The position numbers and the translations under genes are program-made. 64,000 bases of DNA, taken from NCBI RefSeq assembly GCF_003626915.1, contig NZ_CP032570.1, forward strand, positions 1,550,001 through 1,614,000. Reading direction: 5' to 3'. Source of the stretch: Tsuneonella amylolytica (GTDB lineage Bacteria > Pseudomonadota > Alphaproteobacteria > Sphingomonadales > Sphingomonadaceae). Below are positions 34,274-44,441 of the stretch, piece after piece. Position 1 is the stretch's first letter. Every line of letters starts with the position of its first letter. The notes beneath the pieces were generated by a model that was not told the origin of the DNA, made no database searches, and saw nothing but the letters and a program-made list of their open reading frames with translations.

Positions 34274-37200
34274 TCACAAAGTGCAATTCCGGTCGTCTTT
34301 CGGACAGAGATCGTCCACTTGAATCGATATCCCGCTTCCGCCACCAAGACGCTCGACTTCGCTCGGTAGCTGAAGCGTGCGAAGCGTGTTGGGTACGGGG
34401 GTCGGTCGCACTGTGAACGTCCCGCCGATGAAGGTGATCGTGTAGTTCGCTCCTGCGGTGACCGAGCCTTGGCCAATTGCGTAGTTTCCGACGATTTCGC
34501 CTGGCGCGCGTTGTAGGGTTCCTGTGAGTGAATCACCGGCCACGAGCCCCGCGCCGCCCACCGTGTAGGTCAGAGCCGGGTCGATCTGGCCCTGCGACTT
34601 CGACCCGTCGACGGCGACAATCTCGATCGCTCGCCTGAGGATGTCGGCGAGAGCCGTCGTTGGCAGCGTCAGCGTGTAGTTGCCGCTATCCACGCCCGCC
34701 AGCGAGGTTCCAGCGGCTCGAACCGTCTTGTCGGTTCCTGCGTTCGGATCGACGAACGTGAAAGTGGTGCCTGTGGTCGAGACCGCGTCGCCTGCGACGA
34801 CGCCCGTCAGCGTGACCGTGCCGGTCGCCGCGATGGTACCGTCATAGACCTTGTCGTTCACACTCACCGATCCGGTGATCGCTTTGGCAAGAATATCGGC
34901 CAGCGCAGTCGAGGTGCCGGTCAATGTGTAGTTGCCTGCGTCCGTGCCGGTCAGGGTGGTCCCCGATGCAGTGACGATCTTGTCGGTGCCGGCGTTCTTG
35001 TCCGCAAATGCGAACGCCGTACCGCTGGTGCCGACGCTGTCACTCGCGACGATACCGGTCAGCACCAGCGATCCTGTCGCCACGGTCGTGCCGTCGTAGG
35101 TCTTGTCGTTCGCGCTGGCCGTGGCCGTGATTGCCTTGGCGAGGATGTCGGCCATCGCGCTCGTCGGGACGTTGACGGTGTAATTGCCCGCGTCTGCGCC
35201 GGTTAGCGTCGTGCCGCTAATCGTCACGCTCTTGTCGGTGCCCGCGTTCTTGTCGGCGAAGGTGAAAGTAGTGCCGCTGGTCGCAACGCTGTCGCCGGAA
35301 ACGACGCCGACAAGCGAAACCGATCCGGTGCCTGCGGTTGTTCCGTCGTACGTCTTGTCGTTCGCGACCACGGTGGCGGAGATTGCCTTGGCGAAAATGT
35401 CCGCCAGTGTCGAAGCCGGGATGGTTAGCGTATAGTTGCCCGCGTCGGCCCCGGTGAGGGTCGTGCCGGCGATGACGACAGTCTTGTCCGCTCCGGCGTT
35501 CTTGTCGGAGAAGGCGAACGTCGTGCCCGCCGTATCCACGCTGTCGCCCGCGACCACACCGACGAGCGAAACCGAACCCGTCGCCGCGGTTGTTCCGTCG
35601 TACGTCTTGTCGTTCGCGACCACGGTGGTGGAGATTGCCTTGGCGAAAATGTCCGCAAGCGTAGTTGCCGGGACGGTCACGACGTAGTTGCCCGCGTCCG
35701 TGCCCGTCAGCGTGGTGCCGCCGATCGTGACCGTCTTGTCGGGCCCGGCGTTCTTGTCGGAGAATGTGAATGTCGTACCGCTCGTGCCCAAGTCGTCCCC
35801 GGCAAGAACGCCGGTAAGCGCGACTGAGCCGGTGGCGGCGGTCGTGCCGTCGTAGGTCTTGTCGTCTGCGGAGACCGTAGCGCCGATGGCGCGCGCGAAA
35901 ATGTCGGCCAAGGTTGTTGCCGGTACGGTCAGTACGTAATTCCCGGCATCCGCGCCGGTGAGGGTGGTGCCGCTTACGATCACGGTCTTGTCGGTGACGG
36001 CGTTCTTGTCGGAGAACGCGAAGGTGGTGCCGCTCGCGCCCAGGTCGTCTCCGGCCACCACGCCGTTCAATGACACGGACCCGGTCGCCGAAGCGGTGCC
36101 GTCGTAGGTCTTGTCGTCGGCCACCACCGTTGCGCCGATCGCCTTTGCGAAGATATCGGCGAGCGTGCTGGCCGGTACCGTCAGGCTGTAGTTGCCCGCG
36201 TCGCTTCCGCTCAGCATGGCACCGCTGATGGTGACCGTCTTGTCCACCCCCACGTTCTTGTCGGAGAAGGTGTAGGTCGTGCCGGTGATGGTCACGTCGT
36301 CTCCCGACAAGAAGCCGGCGGACGAGATGCTGCCGGTGCCGGCCGTGGTTCCGTCGTAGGTCTTGTCGTCGGCCGCTGCAGACGCGGTTACCGGTTTCGG
36401 CGTCACCGTGAGCGTTCCCGCGTCGCTCAGCGCGATGGCATAGCCCCTGGCGGCCGCCAGAGTGCCAAGCTCGATATCCATGACGTACGGGCTGCCTGCG
36501 ACATCGGCTCGCTCGGCGGCGCCGACCGAAGTGATCGTGGGCGATCCGCTCAGGGTATTTGTAGCCGTATCGGCGAGATAGGCCCCCGCCACGCCCGGCT
36601 GAAAACCGCTGGCGGTGTAATAGCCGTCCAGCATACCGGTGAGGTCGGTCCCGTAGACCTTGCTCAGGCTGGTCGAGGATATTGTCAGCGTGGGCTGGAA
36701 AGCGAAGACATAGCGATTGCCGGACACCGCGCCTGGCGCCAGCGTGGCGATCGTCGCGTTCCAGATTGCGGTATTGCCGCTGTCGAGATTGCCGAAGGTG
36801 TTGCCCGCCGGCCCATTCGAATAGACGACCCAGTGGTCGCTGGCGGTGATCGCATCTGCGCCGCGGTCGTTGATGAAATTGCCGTCAGCCGAGAGCGCGA
36901 CGATCCGGCCGGTGACGCTGCCGCCGCTGCTCACGGTAAGGTCGCCGGTCGTCTTCAGGGTGACGTCCTGCCCGGTCGCGGTAACCGGCCCGGTAACCGA
37001 CAGGTCGGCAAGCGTATTGACCATTACCGTTCCGCCTGCGCTCAAGCCGGCGAGCGTATCGATCCGATTGGCGCCCGACAATGTCAGCGCTCCGCCGGTA
37101 TTCGCGGTGAAAGACGTCACGACGATCGAGCCGGACGAGGCCACCGACGACGGTGCCAGGGTGCTTCCGATCGCCAGCGAAGCGGCCCCGCCCGAGACAT

Positions 37201-40200
37201 TGCCGAAGGTCAGGGCGCCGCCGCCGTCGAGTGCGATCGACGTCCCCGCCGAGAGGTCGCCCAGCGTCAGCGCGCCACCTGCCCCGCTGTCGACATCAAT
37301 CGCATCGGCGGCACTTAGTGCACCGGTGGCAATCACCGACCCACCGGTGGAAGTCAACGCGATGTTGGAACCCGGCAGGGTCTCGGCAGCGAACACGACA
37401 GAGGTCACGGAACCGGGCGACCCAACGAGGGAGGCTCGATTGGCGTCGGGTCCCGTGCCGGTTGCGGTCGCGGATGCGATCGAAATCGTCCCGTTTGCAA
37501 TCACGTCGACGTCATCGCCAGCAATCAGATTGCCGCCGGTGAACTCCGTGCCGGCCCGCACGACGAGGTCCTCGCCCGTCGAAACGTCGCCGATGGTGGT
37601 CGAACCACCCGACTTGAATAGCGCGGTCGCAGCGACGAACCCGGCCGGCGCCGGGTTAGTCACGTCGCCGACGACGATATCCTGCTCGGCGCTGACGGCT
37701 AAAATCGAGCCTCCGTTGGCGATATCGCCGGTGGTGATGTAACCGGTCGCGCCGCGGGCCTCAATCGTCACGAGAGCGGAGTTGCTCGTGGTCGTGATGT
37801 CGCCGGTCGAAACGCGCCCGCCGTCCGCAGCGATGGCTTTGAATGACGCGCCCGACAGGTTCTGCGTGGTGATGTCACCGCCGGCGCGCAACCGGATCGT
37901 CGCTGCCGTGGCATCGCCTGTCAGCACGAGCGAGGACGGCCGCATCGAATCTCCGATGGCGAAGTTGCCCACCGCGCTGACGGTGCCCGCGGTTGCCGCG
38001 CCCGAAGTACCGGCATCGATGCTGCCGGCCGACGTGAGGTTGCCGAGGTCGAGCGCTCCGCCACCCATGCTGTCGACAGCGATGCTGCCCGAGGTGATCG
38101 TCGTGATCGAAGCGGTGGTGATCGCGCCTGGCGCTGTCAGCGCCGCGTCACCGGCGGTCGCGGAAACCGCGCCGGCGGTGATCGTCGAGGCGATGCTGTC
38201 GATATCGATCGCGCCGTTCGTCGAGGTGACATCGCCAAGCTGGACCGCACCCGCTGCGCGCATCACCGCCGCTACGCCCTGCGCGGCACCGGTGATGGTC
38301 AGGCTCGACGGCGTGGTCGTGCCGCCGATGGTGAGCGTGCCCGATCCGTTGTCGTCGCTGTCCGCCGTGGCCGAGGCGAGGGTGACCGCGCCGGTCCCAT
38401 CCACCGTGATAGCGCCGGTCGCGGCAAGCGCGCCCGCTCTGGTCGAGGCTGTGTCTATGTCGATTCCGCCAGCGGTCGCGGCGATTGCCAGCGCATTGAG
38501 CGCGCCAGTCGAATCGAAGTCGACCGAGCCGGCCGAGATGTTGCCCGAAGCGGTGATGCTCGACGGATCGACCGACCCGCCGACCGCGAATGCGCCGCCC
38601 GCGGTGGCCGAGCCGAACGTAACCGATCCGCTGGTATCAGCGGTCAAGGTGGTCGCGGCGGCAAGATTGCCGAGGTTGAGGTTCCCACCTGCCGTGCTGT
38701 CGACGTCGACCGCTCCGGTCGTCGAAGCGATCGAGGTCGCGGTGATGCCATTGCCCGCCGTGAGCAACGCATCCCCACCCGTGGCCGACACTGCGCCGGC
38801 AGAAATGGCGCCGTTTGTGCTGTCCACATCGACGGTTCCAACCGCCGAAGTCACGCTGCCGAGATTGAGATTGCCCGAAGCCTGAAGGTCCACAAACGCG
38901 CCGCTGGTCGGCCCGGAGATGGTTAGGGAGGACGGCATGGTGGTAGCGCCGATCGCAACGCCTTCCGCGCCGGTTCCGTCTGAATTGGCGGCGGCGGACA
39001 CCAGCGCAATCGTGCCGGTCGCATCGAGGAGGATCGCACCGGTGGCGGCCAGCGCGCCGCCATTGATCGAGCCGCTGTCGAAATCGATCGAGCCATTGGT
39101 GGCGGTGGCATTCTGGATCGTGATCGCGCCGGTCGCATCGAAATCGAACGATCCGGCCTGAAGCGCACCCGTGAAGCTGATGCTCGACGGATCGACCGAG
39201 TCGCCGATGGTGAACGCGCCGCCCGCGACCGCCGTCGTTCCCTGGACGGATCCGCTCGTATCGAGCGTGATGTTCGTGGCCGCGTTCAATGCACCGAGCG
39301 ACAGATTGCCTCCGCCCGTGCTGTCGACATCGATTGCCCCGGTGGTCGACGTGATCGAAGCCGCCGTGACGGCTCCCGCCGCACCGACCGTCGCATTGCC
39401 ACCCGTCGCCGTGATTGCGCCGGAACTGACCGATCCGGACAGCGACGTCAGGTTGACGGTCCCGGCAGTCGAGGTGGCGGAGCCGGTCTGAAGCCCATTG
39501 ATCGCGATGAGGAAAACGCTGGTCCCGCTGGTCGCGCCGCTGACGGTTACTGTGTTCGGCACGAGGCCGTTGACCTGCACCGATCCGCCGCTCGACGTGA
39601 GGCTGTCGAACGTCGCGCTGCCCGCGTTGTCGGTCTGGAAGCGGATGCCGCCGGCCGCCGAAACGCCGCCTGCGTCGATAGTTTCGGCGTTGAGAGTTGC
39701 GAGCCCGCTCGTGGCGGTCAGATCGTCGGCCGTCAGCATGTCGCCGACGTTGAGCGTGATGGCGCCAGAGTTTGCTGCCTGTGCGAAGGTCAGGTCGCCG
39801 CTCACGTTCGCTGTAAGGTCACCGGTTGTCGACAGCGCGCCGTTGACGTCGACATCCGGCATGGCCGCGCCCTGCGCGATCAGGCGGATGCCGTTGGTTC
39901 CGGCAGTGGCGGTCGTGGCGACGTCGGCATCCACTGTCAGCAGCGCATTCATCGCGCCAGCCGACGTGACGAACACGAAATCGGCGCTGTTGCCCTTCAC
40001 CGTGCCGCCGATTTCCTGCGATGCAATGGTGGTCCCGGCATTCAGCGTATAGCTGATCGGGCTTCCGGGGGTGAAGTTGACGGTCACGTCCGTTGCAGCG
40101 ACAAAAGCCGCAGCGCCGGTTCCGGCATCGAATGTCCCGGTAAGACTGAGACCGGGGCTGGCGAAGAACAGGGTTCCGTCGGTCACGAACTTGGTGCCCG

Positions 40201-40750
40201 AAGGGGCGATCATAAACGTCGAAGACGCCGGGTTTGTTGAGAACTGCACCGAACCCGAGCCGTTGCCGGCAAGATTGGTGCCTTCGTAGAAATCGAAGAA
40301 ATCGGCGTCGGTGACGCTCAAAGTCGAGGCGTAGAAGCTTGACGCATTGACCGACGTATTGTTGCCGAACAGGATTCCGTTCGGGTTGATCAGCCACAGG
40401 TTGACGTCGGCAGCGTTGATCGTCCCCCCGGTGTCGGAGAAACTCCCACCGATGACGCGGTTGAGGAGCGACGCCTGGGCCGCGGCCGAGCCGTTGGTCA
40501 CGTTCAGCGTCGTGCCGCCGGGAACGTTGAACTGGTTCCAGTTCGCCACGACGACGGGTGCCAGGACGCTGATGTTAGCCGTGTTCGCGTCTGGGTTGGA
40601 GATGGTGATCTGACCGGGGTTGCCGGCACTATCCTGCGCCGTGACGAGATCGCCCGAATTGACGAGTTGCCCCATCGCGGGCGCGGCGAGGGCAAACAGC
40701 GGAAGCGCCACGCTGGTGGCGAGGACGGTGCGGAGATTGCGTGCGAGCAT
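34274..40750 (-). CDS. tpsA: Two-partner secretion exoprotein (filamentous haemagglutinin-like adhesin) with YDG repeats
   Basis: Very large secreted or surface protein of 2158 residues. The signal peptide ends at PAMGQ (about 27). The TPS domain (about 30-250) carries INPNGILFGNN (NPNGI at 122-126), the signature recognised by the TpsB partner. A long beta-helix region rich in Gly, Thr and Ser follows, including two-and-a-half long repeats of the type GNLNLGNLAAATTL. Residues 1450-2040 contain seven YDG repeats (ANDKTYDGTTAATG and variants), then an MBG-like domain and a tail with two cysteines (LCPKDDRNC, residues 2149 and 2156). The gene begins 23 bp after tpsB. It probably works as an adhesin; ligand unknown. 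Confidence 0.94.
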   Translation of the reverse strand: MLARNLRTVLATSVALPLFALAAPAMGQLVNSGDLVTAQDSAGNPGQITISNPDANTANISVLAPVVVANWNQFNVPGGTTLNVTNGSAAAQASLLNRVIGGSFSDTGGTINAADVNLWLINPNGILFGNNTSVNASSFYASTLSVTDADFFDFYEGTNLAGNGSGSVQFSTNPASSTFMIAPSGTKFVTDGTLFFASPGLSLTGTFDAGTGAAAFVAATDVTVNFTPGSPISYTLNAGTTIASQEIGGTVKGNSADFVFVTSAGAMNALLTVDADVATTATAGTNGIRLIAQGAAMPDVDVNGALSTTGDLTANVSGDLTFAQAANSGAITLNVGDMLTADDLTATSGLATLNAETIDAGGVSAAGGIRFQTDNAGSATFDSLTSSGGSVQVNGLVPNTVTVSGATSGTSVFLIAINGLQTGSATSTAGTVNLTSLSGSVSSGAITATGGNATVGAAGAVTAASITSTTGAIDVDSTGGGNLSLGALNAATNITLDTSGSVQGTTAVAGGAFTIGDSVDPSSISFTGALQAGSFDFDATGAITIQNATATNGSIDFDSGSINGGALAATGAILLDATGTIALVSAAANSDGTGAEGVAIGATTMPSSLTISGPTSGAFVDLQASGNLNLGSVTSAVGTVDVDSTNGAISAGAVSATGGDALLTAGNGITATSIASTTGAVDVDSTAGGNLNLGNLAAATTLTADTSGSVTFGSATAGGAFAVGGSVDPSSITASGNISAGSVDFDSTGALNALAIAATAGGIDIDTASTRAGALAATGAITVDGTGAVTLASATADSDDNGSGTLTIGGTTTPSSLTITGAAQGVAAVMRAAGAVQLGDVTSTNGAIDIDSIASTITAGAVSATAGDAALTAPGAITTASITTITSGSIAVDSMGGGALDLGNLTSAGSIDAGTSGAATAGTVSAVGNFAIGDSMRPSSLVLTGDATAATIRLRAGGDITTQNLSGASFKAIAADGGRVSTGDITTTSNSALVTIEARGATGYITTGDIANGGSILAVSAEQDIVVGDVTNPAPAGFVAATALFKSGGSTTIGDVSTGEDLVVRAGTEFTGGNLIAGDDVDVIANGTISIASATATGTGPDANRASLVGSPGSVTSVVFAAETLPGSNIALTSTGGSVIATGALSAADAIDVDSGAGGALTLGDLSAGTSIALDGGGALTFGNVSGGAASLAIGSTLAPSSVASSGSIVVTSFTANTGGALTLSGANRIDTLAGLSAGGTVMVNTLADLSVTGPVTATGQDVTLKTTGDLTVSSGGSVTGRIVALSADGNFINDRGADAITASDHWVVYSNGPAGNTFGNLDSGNTAIWNATIATLAPGAVSGNRYVFAFQPTLTISSTSLSKVYGTDLTGMLDGYYTASGFQPGVAGAYLADTATNTLSGSPTITSVGAAERADVAGSPYVMDIELGTLAAARGYAIALSDAGTLTVTPKPVTASAAADDKTYDGTTAGTGSISSAGFLSGDDVTITGTTYTFSDKNVGVDKTVTISGAMLSGSDAGNYSLTVPASTLADIFAKAIGATVVADDKTYDGTASATGSVSLNGVVAGDDLGASGTTFAFSDKNAVTDKTVIVSGTTLTGADAGNYVLTVPATTLADIFARAIGATVSADDKTYDGTTAATGSVALTGVLAGDDLGTSGTTFTFSDKNAGPDKTVTIGGTTLTGTDAGNYVVTVPATTLADIFAKAISTTVVANDKTYDGTTAATGSVSLVGVVAGDSVDTAGTTFAFSDKNAGADKTVVIAGTTLTGADAGNYTLTIPASTLADIFAKAISATVVANDKTYDGTTAGTGSVSLVGVVSGDSVATSGTTFTFADKNAGTDKSVTISGTTLTGADAGNYTVNVPTSAMADILAKAITATASANDKTYDGTTVATGSLVLTGIVASDSVGTSGTAFAFADKNAGTDKIVTASGTTLTGTDAGNYTLTGTSTALADILAKAITGSVSVNDKVYDGTIAATGTVTLTGVVAGDAVSTTGTTFTFVDPNAGTDKTVRAAGTSLAGVDSGNYTLTLPTTALADILRRAIEIVAVDGSKSQGQIDPALTYTVGGAGLVAGDSLTGTLQRAPGEIVGNYAIGQGSVTAGANYTITFIGGTFTVRPTPVPNTLRTLQLPSEVERLGGGSGISIQVDDLCPKDDRNCTL
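34640..36390 (-). repeat. Seven tandem YDG-repeat units in tpsA
   Basis: Seven direct DNA repeats of about 246-252 bp in the 3' part of tpsA, each beginning at the conserved DKTYDGT codons. Two central units share about 70 almost identical bases (35334-35403 and 35585-35655), suggesting recent duplication or conversion. They encode about 83-residue beta-rich YDG units. Copy number may vary between strains. Confidence 0.88.
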
Positions 40751-40773
40751 GGCTGCGATTCCTTTGCTGGCGC

Positions 40774-42501
40774 TTAGCGGGCCGACGGGCCGAACGAGGC
40801 GGTGAGGGAGACGAGAAACCGGTCAGGCGCGCGCTTCGCGAGCGGCAGGTCGAGCGATTTGTCGAAAGGATGGGCATAGCCCGCGTCGAGGACGAAGCGG
40901 TTGCCGAGATAGAACCGCGCGCCGGCGCCCGCCGACAGCAGGCTCCGCCCGTTTTCGGTCGTGAAGCGGTCCTCGTTCCAGATGCGCACGGCGTCAAAGA
41001 AGGTATAGGGTTCGATCGTCACGCGCCGGACGGGTACCGTAATGCTCGGCTGGACCCGCACACCGAGCGCGCTGTCGCCAGAGGTCGCCGAAGGATCGTA
41101 TCCGCGACCGATTGTGTAGTTGCCGACCGAGAACTCCTCGAACGCAAGCAGAGCCTTCGCCGAATACTGACCCTGCAACTGTGTGAGCAGGCCGAACCCG
41201 CCCCAGCGCATCAGGTTCGAAAAGCCACCGCGCACGACCAGCGCAGTCGGATCGCCGTCCAGCTTGCTGGGGGAATACCCGCCAGACGCGATACCGCGCT
41301 CGCTCGCGCCGAGAATGTCGAGACCCTTGCGCACTTGCAACGTGCCGGAGAACAACGATGCGATCGATCCGTCGGGCGCGAAACCGCGACGCGTGCCCTC
41401 GACCTTGGCGAAGGCGACGCGCAGCTTGTCGCGGGTGACCGGGACGGAAACGCCGCTGGCGACCAGATTGCTTTCCTGATCGATGATTTCGAGGCCGCCG
41501 CCGACCGTACCGCGCGCCGCCACGGTGCGTACGACGGGCGTGTAGCCTTCGATCGCCCCGAGCAGGGATTTCGCGCGGATAGGCAGGCCGATATCGGGCC
41601 GCGATTTCGCGTAGGCGAGACTGCCGCCGAAAGTCGTTCCGCTATCGAGCGAGAAGTAGTGGCCGCCCTGAACGCTCCACTGCTCCTCGAAATCGAGCGA
41701 GCTGCTGGCTCCGATGAACGTGACGTCGGCAAGACCTGTCAGGCCGTAGAACTCCGCGCGCGCGGTCCCGATCTCACGCCCTAGGGATCTGGATCCGAAG
41801 TTGTTGACATTCGCCGTCAGCGCGAAGGCCTTGCGGGTCACTGCCAATCTGCCGACTAGCTCGCCCGGGCGGCCCGCGGAGGCGAGGTTCAGGTTGACGT
41901 CGACGCCGGGATTGTCCGATGCGAGCAGCAATTCGCGCTCCAGGTCGGCGGTTCGCAGCGGATACAGGTTTTTGAGCCGCTCGATACGCGCGGCAATCCG
42001 GGCAGCCTGTCCGCCGCTGTCGCCTACGACGTCGACGCCGACCAGCCGGCCCAGCAGCACCGCAAGCCGGACCGTGCCGATCGTTTTGCCGATTTCCTGC
42101 TCTGGGATCGTCACTGCGGCGATATAACCCGCGCTGCGCAAGCGGTCGGCCGCAGCGTCGCGCAAGGCGCAGATCTGCGACAGCGGTTGGTTGCCCGCAA
42201 CCGGCTCAATGCCCGCGAGCACCTGCGCAACATCCGCTGGCAATGTTTCGCCCGCACCATCTGTAAAGTTTACAGACCGAATGTCGGCGGCGAGATCGCT
42301 AGCAGAAAAAGGGCAGGCCGCGGTCTGAGGCGGGCGCTCGACCGAAACCTGCGTCGTGGTTTCCGGCGGGGTCAACTGCGGCAGTTCGATCTGCTCGCGG
42401 CTCGGCAGAGCCTGCGCCATCGCCGGGCCGCCAGCGCCCGCCACCAGGATTGCAGCAACGACCGCGCCTGCGCGCGGCCGGGAATAGCCTTCATTACTCA
42501 T
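40774..42501 (-). CDS. tpsB: Two-partner secretion outer-membrane transporter (ShlB/FhaC/HecB family)
   Basis: Outer-membrane pore of 575 residues for export of the neighbouring TpsA. It has a signal peptide (near AMAQ, residue 30), a Pro-rich linker (LPQLTPPETTTQ), POTRA domains (about 80-240) and a 16-strand barrel, ending in a LTASFGPSAR-type strand. A motif typical of the FhaC L6 loop (VRGGF) is present at about 427. It precedes tpsA in the same direction by 23 bp, so both are on one transcript. A LuxR-type regulator is divergent. Confidence 0.93.
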   Translation of the reverse strand: MSNEGYSRPRAGAVVAAILVAGAGGPAMAQALPSREQIELPQLTPPETTTQVSVERPPQTAACPFSASDLAADIRSVNFTDGAGETLPADVAQVLAGIEPVAGNQPLSQICALRDAAADRLRSAGYIAAVTIPEQEIGKTIGTVRLAVLLGRLVGVDVVGDSGGQAARIAARIERLKNLYPLRTADLERELLLASDNPGVDVNLNLASAGRPGELVGRLAVTRKAFALTANVNNFGSRSLGREIGTARAEFYGLTGLADVTFIGASSSLDFEEQWSVQGGHYFSLDSGTTFGGSLAYAKSRPDIGLPIRAKSLLGAIEGYTPVVRTVAARGTVGGGLEIIDQESNLVASGVSVPVTRDKLRVAFAKVEGTRRGFAPDGSIASLFSGTLQVRKGLDILGASERGIASGGYSPSKLDGDPTALVVRGGFSNLMRWGGFGLLTQLQGQYSAKALLAFEEFSVGNYTIGRGYDPSATSGDSALGVRVQPSITVPVRRVTIEPYTFFDAVRIWNEDRFTTENGRSLLSAGAGARFYLGNRFVLDAGYAHPFDKSLDLPLAKRAPDRFLVSLTASFGPSAR

Positions 42502-42638
42502 CGGATTGCCTGACCCCCTGTCCCAGCGCGAAACCTAAACGGAGGTAGGGCATCAGTCATCCCCCATTTGAGGTATATCGACTGAGAAGGCGTCTTTTTG
42601 GCTTGTGCAAAAAGCGTTTGCGACTTTACCAAAGGACG
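42502..42638. promoter_or_regulatory. Divergent promoter region of tpsBA and luxR-type gene
   Basis: A 137-bp spacer that must carry the tpsBA promoter on the minus strand and that of the regulator on the plus strand. No element could be identified with confidence. The regulator is the natural candidate for control of tpsBA from this site. Confidence 0.4.
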
Positions 42639-43742
42639 GTGAGAGGAGATGAAAGCCACGCAGAGGCTATCCGGCTGATCGAGGATGCAGCCGTTTCGCG
42701 CGGCAGCTGGCGATCGGCGCTGGAAGCAATCGCGGTGGCCACAGGTTGCCGCACTGCCCAGCTGATCGGCTTCGATCCTGTCAGCGGTGTGAGCTTCAAC
42801 ATCATGACCGGGATGGATCCCGAAGCCTTACCGGAATTTATCCTCTCAGGCGGCGCCGACCCGAGAATCAATTCTCGCGTGCGGACGGGCTTTGTTCGGG
42901 GCGAAATGGACATCTTCGATGATGCCAGTTTCACGCCCGAACTCGATGCGATGCGCTCGCCCGAGTTCGCCGACTGGATAGAGCGCAATTCGATCGGGTA
43001 TTCGCGTCTCGTCAATGTATTCCGGGAGGATGATTGCCTCATCGGAGCGGGTGTGCTGCGCGACACATCCCAAGGCGACATGCCGCCGGACCAGCGCAAG
43101 AGGTTCGATGCTCTTGTGCGCACTTTATCCAATGCCGTGAAGGCGCGCGTCACATTGGAAGGAGAGCAGGAAAGACTGATCGCCGGCACGTTCGCAACGA
43201 TCGGTAAGGCAGCGTTCGTCTGTGCCGCCGACGGGCGAGTATTGGCGATGTCGCCGCTCGCCGAAGACATGCTGCGCCGCGGCAACTGGCTGGTCGCACC
43301 CAACGGTTTCCTCGTTGCGGCGCACCATGCGAGCACCACAGACTTCGCGATGGCCCTCGCCGACGCTTTCGATCCGATCGCGGCCCGGCCCGGTCCCGGT
43401 TCCACGGTGCTGCGCGACGGGGACGGAAGCCCCTTGTTCATCCGTTTCCAGCCGCTGCCCGCCACTGAATCGCTGCGCTTTCGCCGCGCGGTGCTTGTGC
43501 TGCCGTCGCTGCTCGATCGGCGTGTGGAGGACCTCGCAGCGGTCGCACGGCAGGTTTTCGGGTTCACCGCGACCGAGGCGTTGATCGCCGCGCATATTGC
43601 GAACGGCGCCGGACCGCGCGCGATCGCTCGCCTCACCGGTTCTGCGGAAAGCACGGTGCGCTCCCATCTCAAGCGGATTTATTTCAAGGCCCATGTCGCT
43701 ACACAAGTTGAACTCGCAGCCACCGTGATGGGACTAGCGTGA
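42639..43742 (+). CDS. LuxR-family HTH transcriptional regulator
   Basis: A 367-residue regulator with a C-terminal LuxR/GerE helix-turn-helix (about residues 305-365; TATEALIAAHIANGAGPRAIARL followed by SAESTVRSHLKRIY). The N-terminal part (about 1-280) is a PAS/GAF-like sensor region without recognisable ligand residues. The GTG start is preceded by AAAGGA and removes 12 codons from the longest frame, whose TTG has no ribosome site. It is divergent from tpsBA and may control it. Confidence 0.87.
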   Translation: MRGDESHAEAIRLIEDAAVSRGSWRSALEAIAVATGCRTAQLIGFDPVSGVSFNIMTGMDPEALPEFILSGGADPRINSRVRTGFVRGEMDIFDDASFTPELDAMRSPEFADWIERNSIGYSRLVNVFREDDCLIGAGVLRDTSQGDMPPDQRKRFDALVRTLSNAVKARVTLEGEQERLIAGTFATIGKAAFVCAADGRVLAMSPLAEDMLRRGNWLVAPNGFLVAAHHASTTDFAMALADAFDPIAARPGPGSTVLRDGDGSPLFIRFQPLPATESLRFRRAVLVLPSLLDRRVEDLAAVARQVFGFTATEALIAAHIANGAGPRAIARLTGSAESTVRSHLKRIYFKAHVATQVELAATVMGLA

Positions 43743-44364
43743 CAGTCGCTTGAAAAGGTCGTTAGTCGGATTGGCTTGGCAATAAGCACACAAGGAGGCT
43801 TCTCGAGACTTCAGATTCGATAAAACGAGCGCTGTTAGGGCAAGTATCAGCCATCGGTTCTAGTCTAAAACAGCGACAGCTTTCGGGCTTAAGTTGCGAC
43901 CGCTCGAAAGACCAGGTTTAGGGCGCAATGCGGCCATTAGTAAAAGTCGGCGCAAGCCGCTGACAAATCATTACAGGACCGAAATTTAAGCGCGTAAGCC
44001 ATAGCTTCGGATTGAAAACTTACTCCGTCGGTCGAGATAAACAGCGAGTCGGTTTGCATTCTCTCAAACCGAGAGAGGGTGGTCGGACTGATACCTGCGG
44101 GTTTATCGACGCGCGCTCATCCGCATGGGCCGCGCATGGGCCCATGCAACAATTGAGACGAACTACAACAACTGGGAGCGTGAGATAGCCCTTGCTCCGT
44201 CTGATCCCCGTTGCCCGAAAGGCGAGCAACGCATCTTCACCAGAGACTGAGCGACGGTAGTCAGATTGCGGACGGAACGGATGATATGGCGCCAAAAGAG
44301 CCTCGTGTTCCGTTCGCCACACCGGAGAGCAAATTAGCCAACTTCGCAGGAATGGCAGAAAAGC
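43743..44364. other. AT-richer spacer without recognisable gene
   Basis: About 620 bp of noticeably lower GC. It includes a 14-bp perfect palindrome GCATGGGCCCATGC (44134-44147) with a nearby half copy. Short frames here have no family features. I see no gene, but the base composition suggests acquired DNA ahead of tRNA-Arg. Confidence 0.5.

Positions 44365-44441
<77 letters not shown>

Noticed and set aside
34640-36390. CRISPR-like or tandem non-coding array
   Set aside because: The repeats are coding YDG units of about 250 bp inside one open frame, without short spacers.
44020-44322. 100-residue minus frame near tRNA-Arg
   Set aside because: No ribosome site, mixed composition, and no family features.
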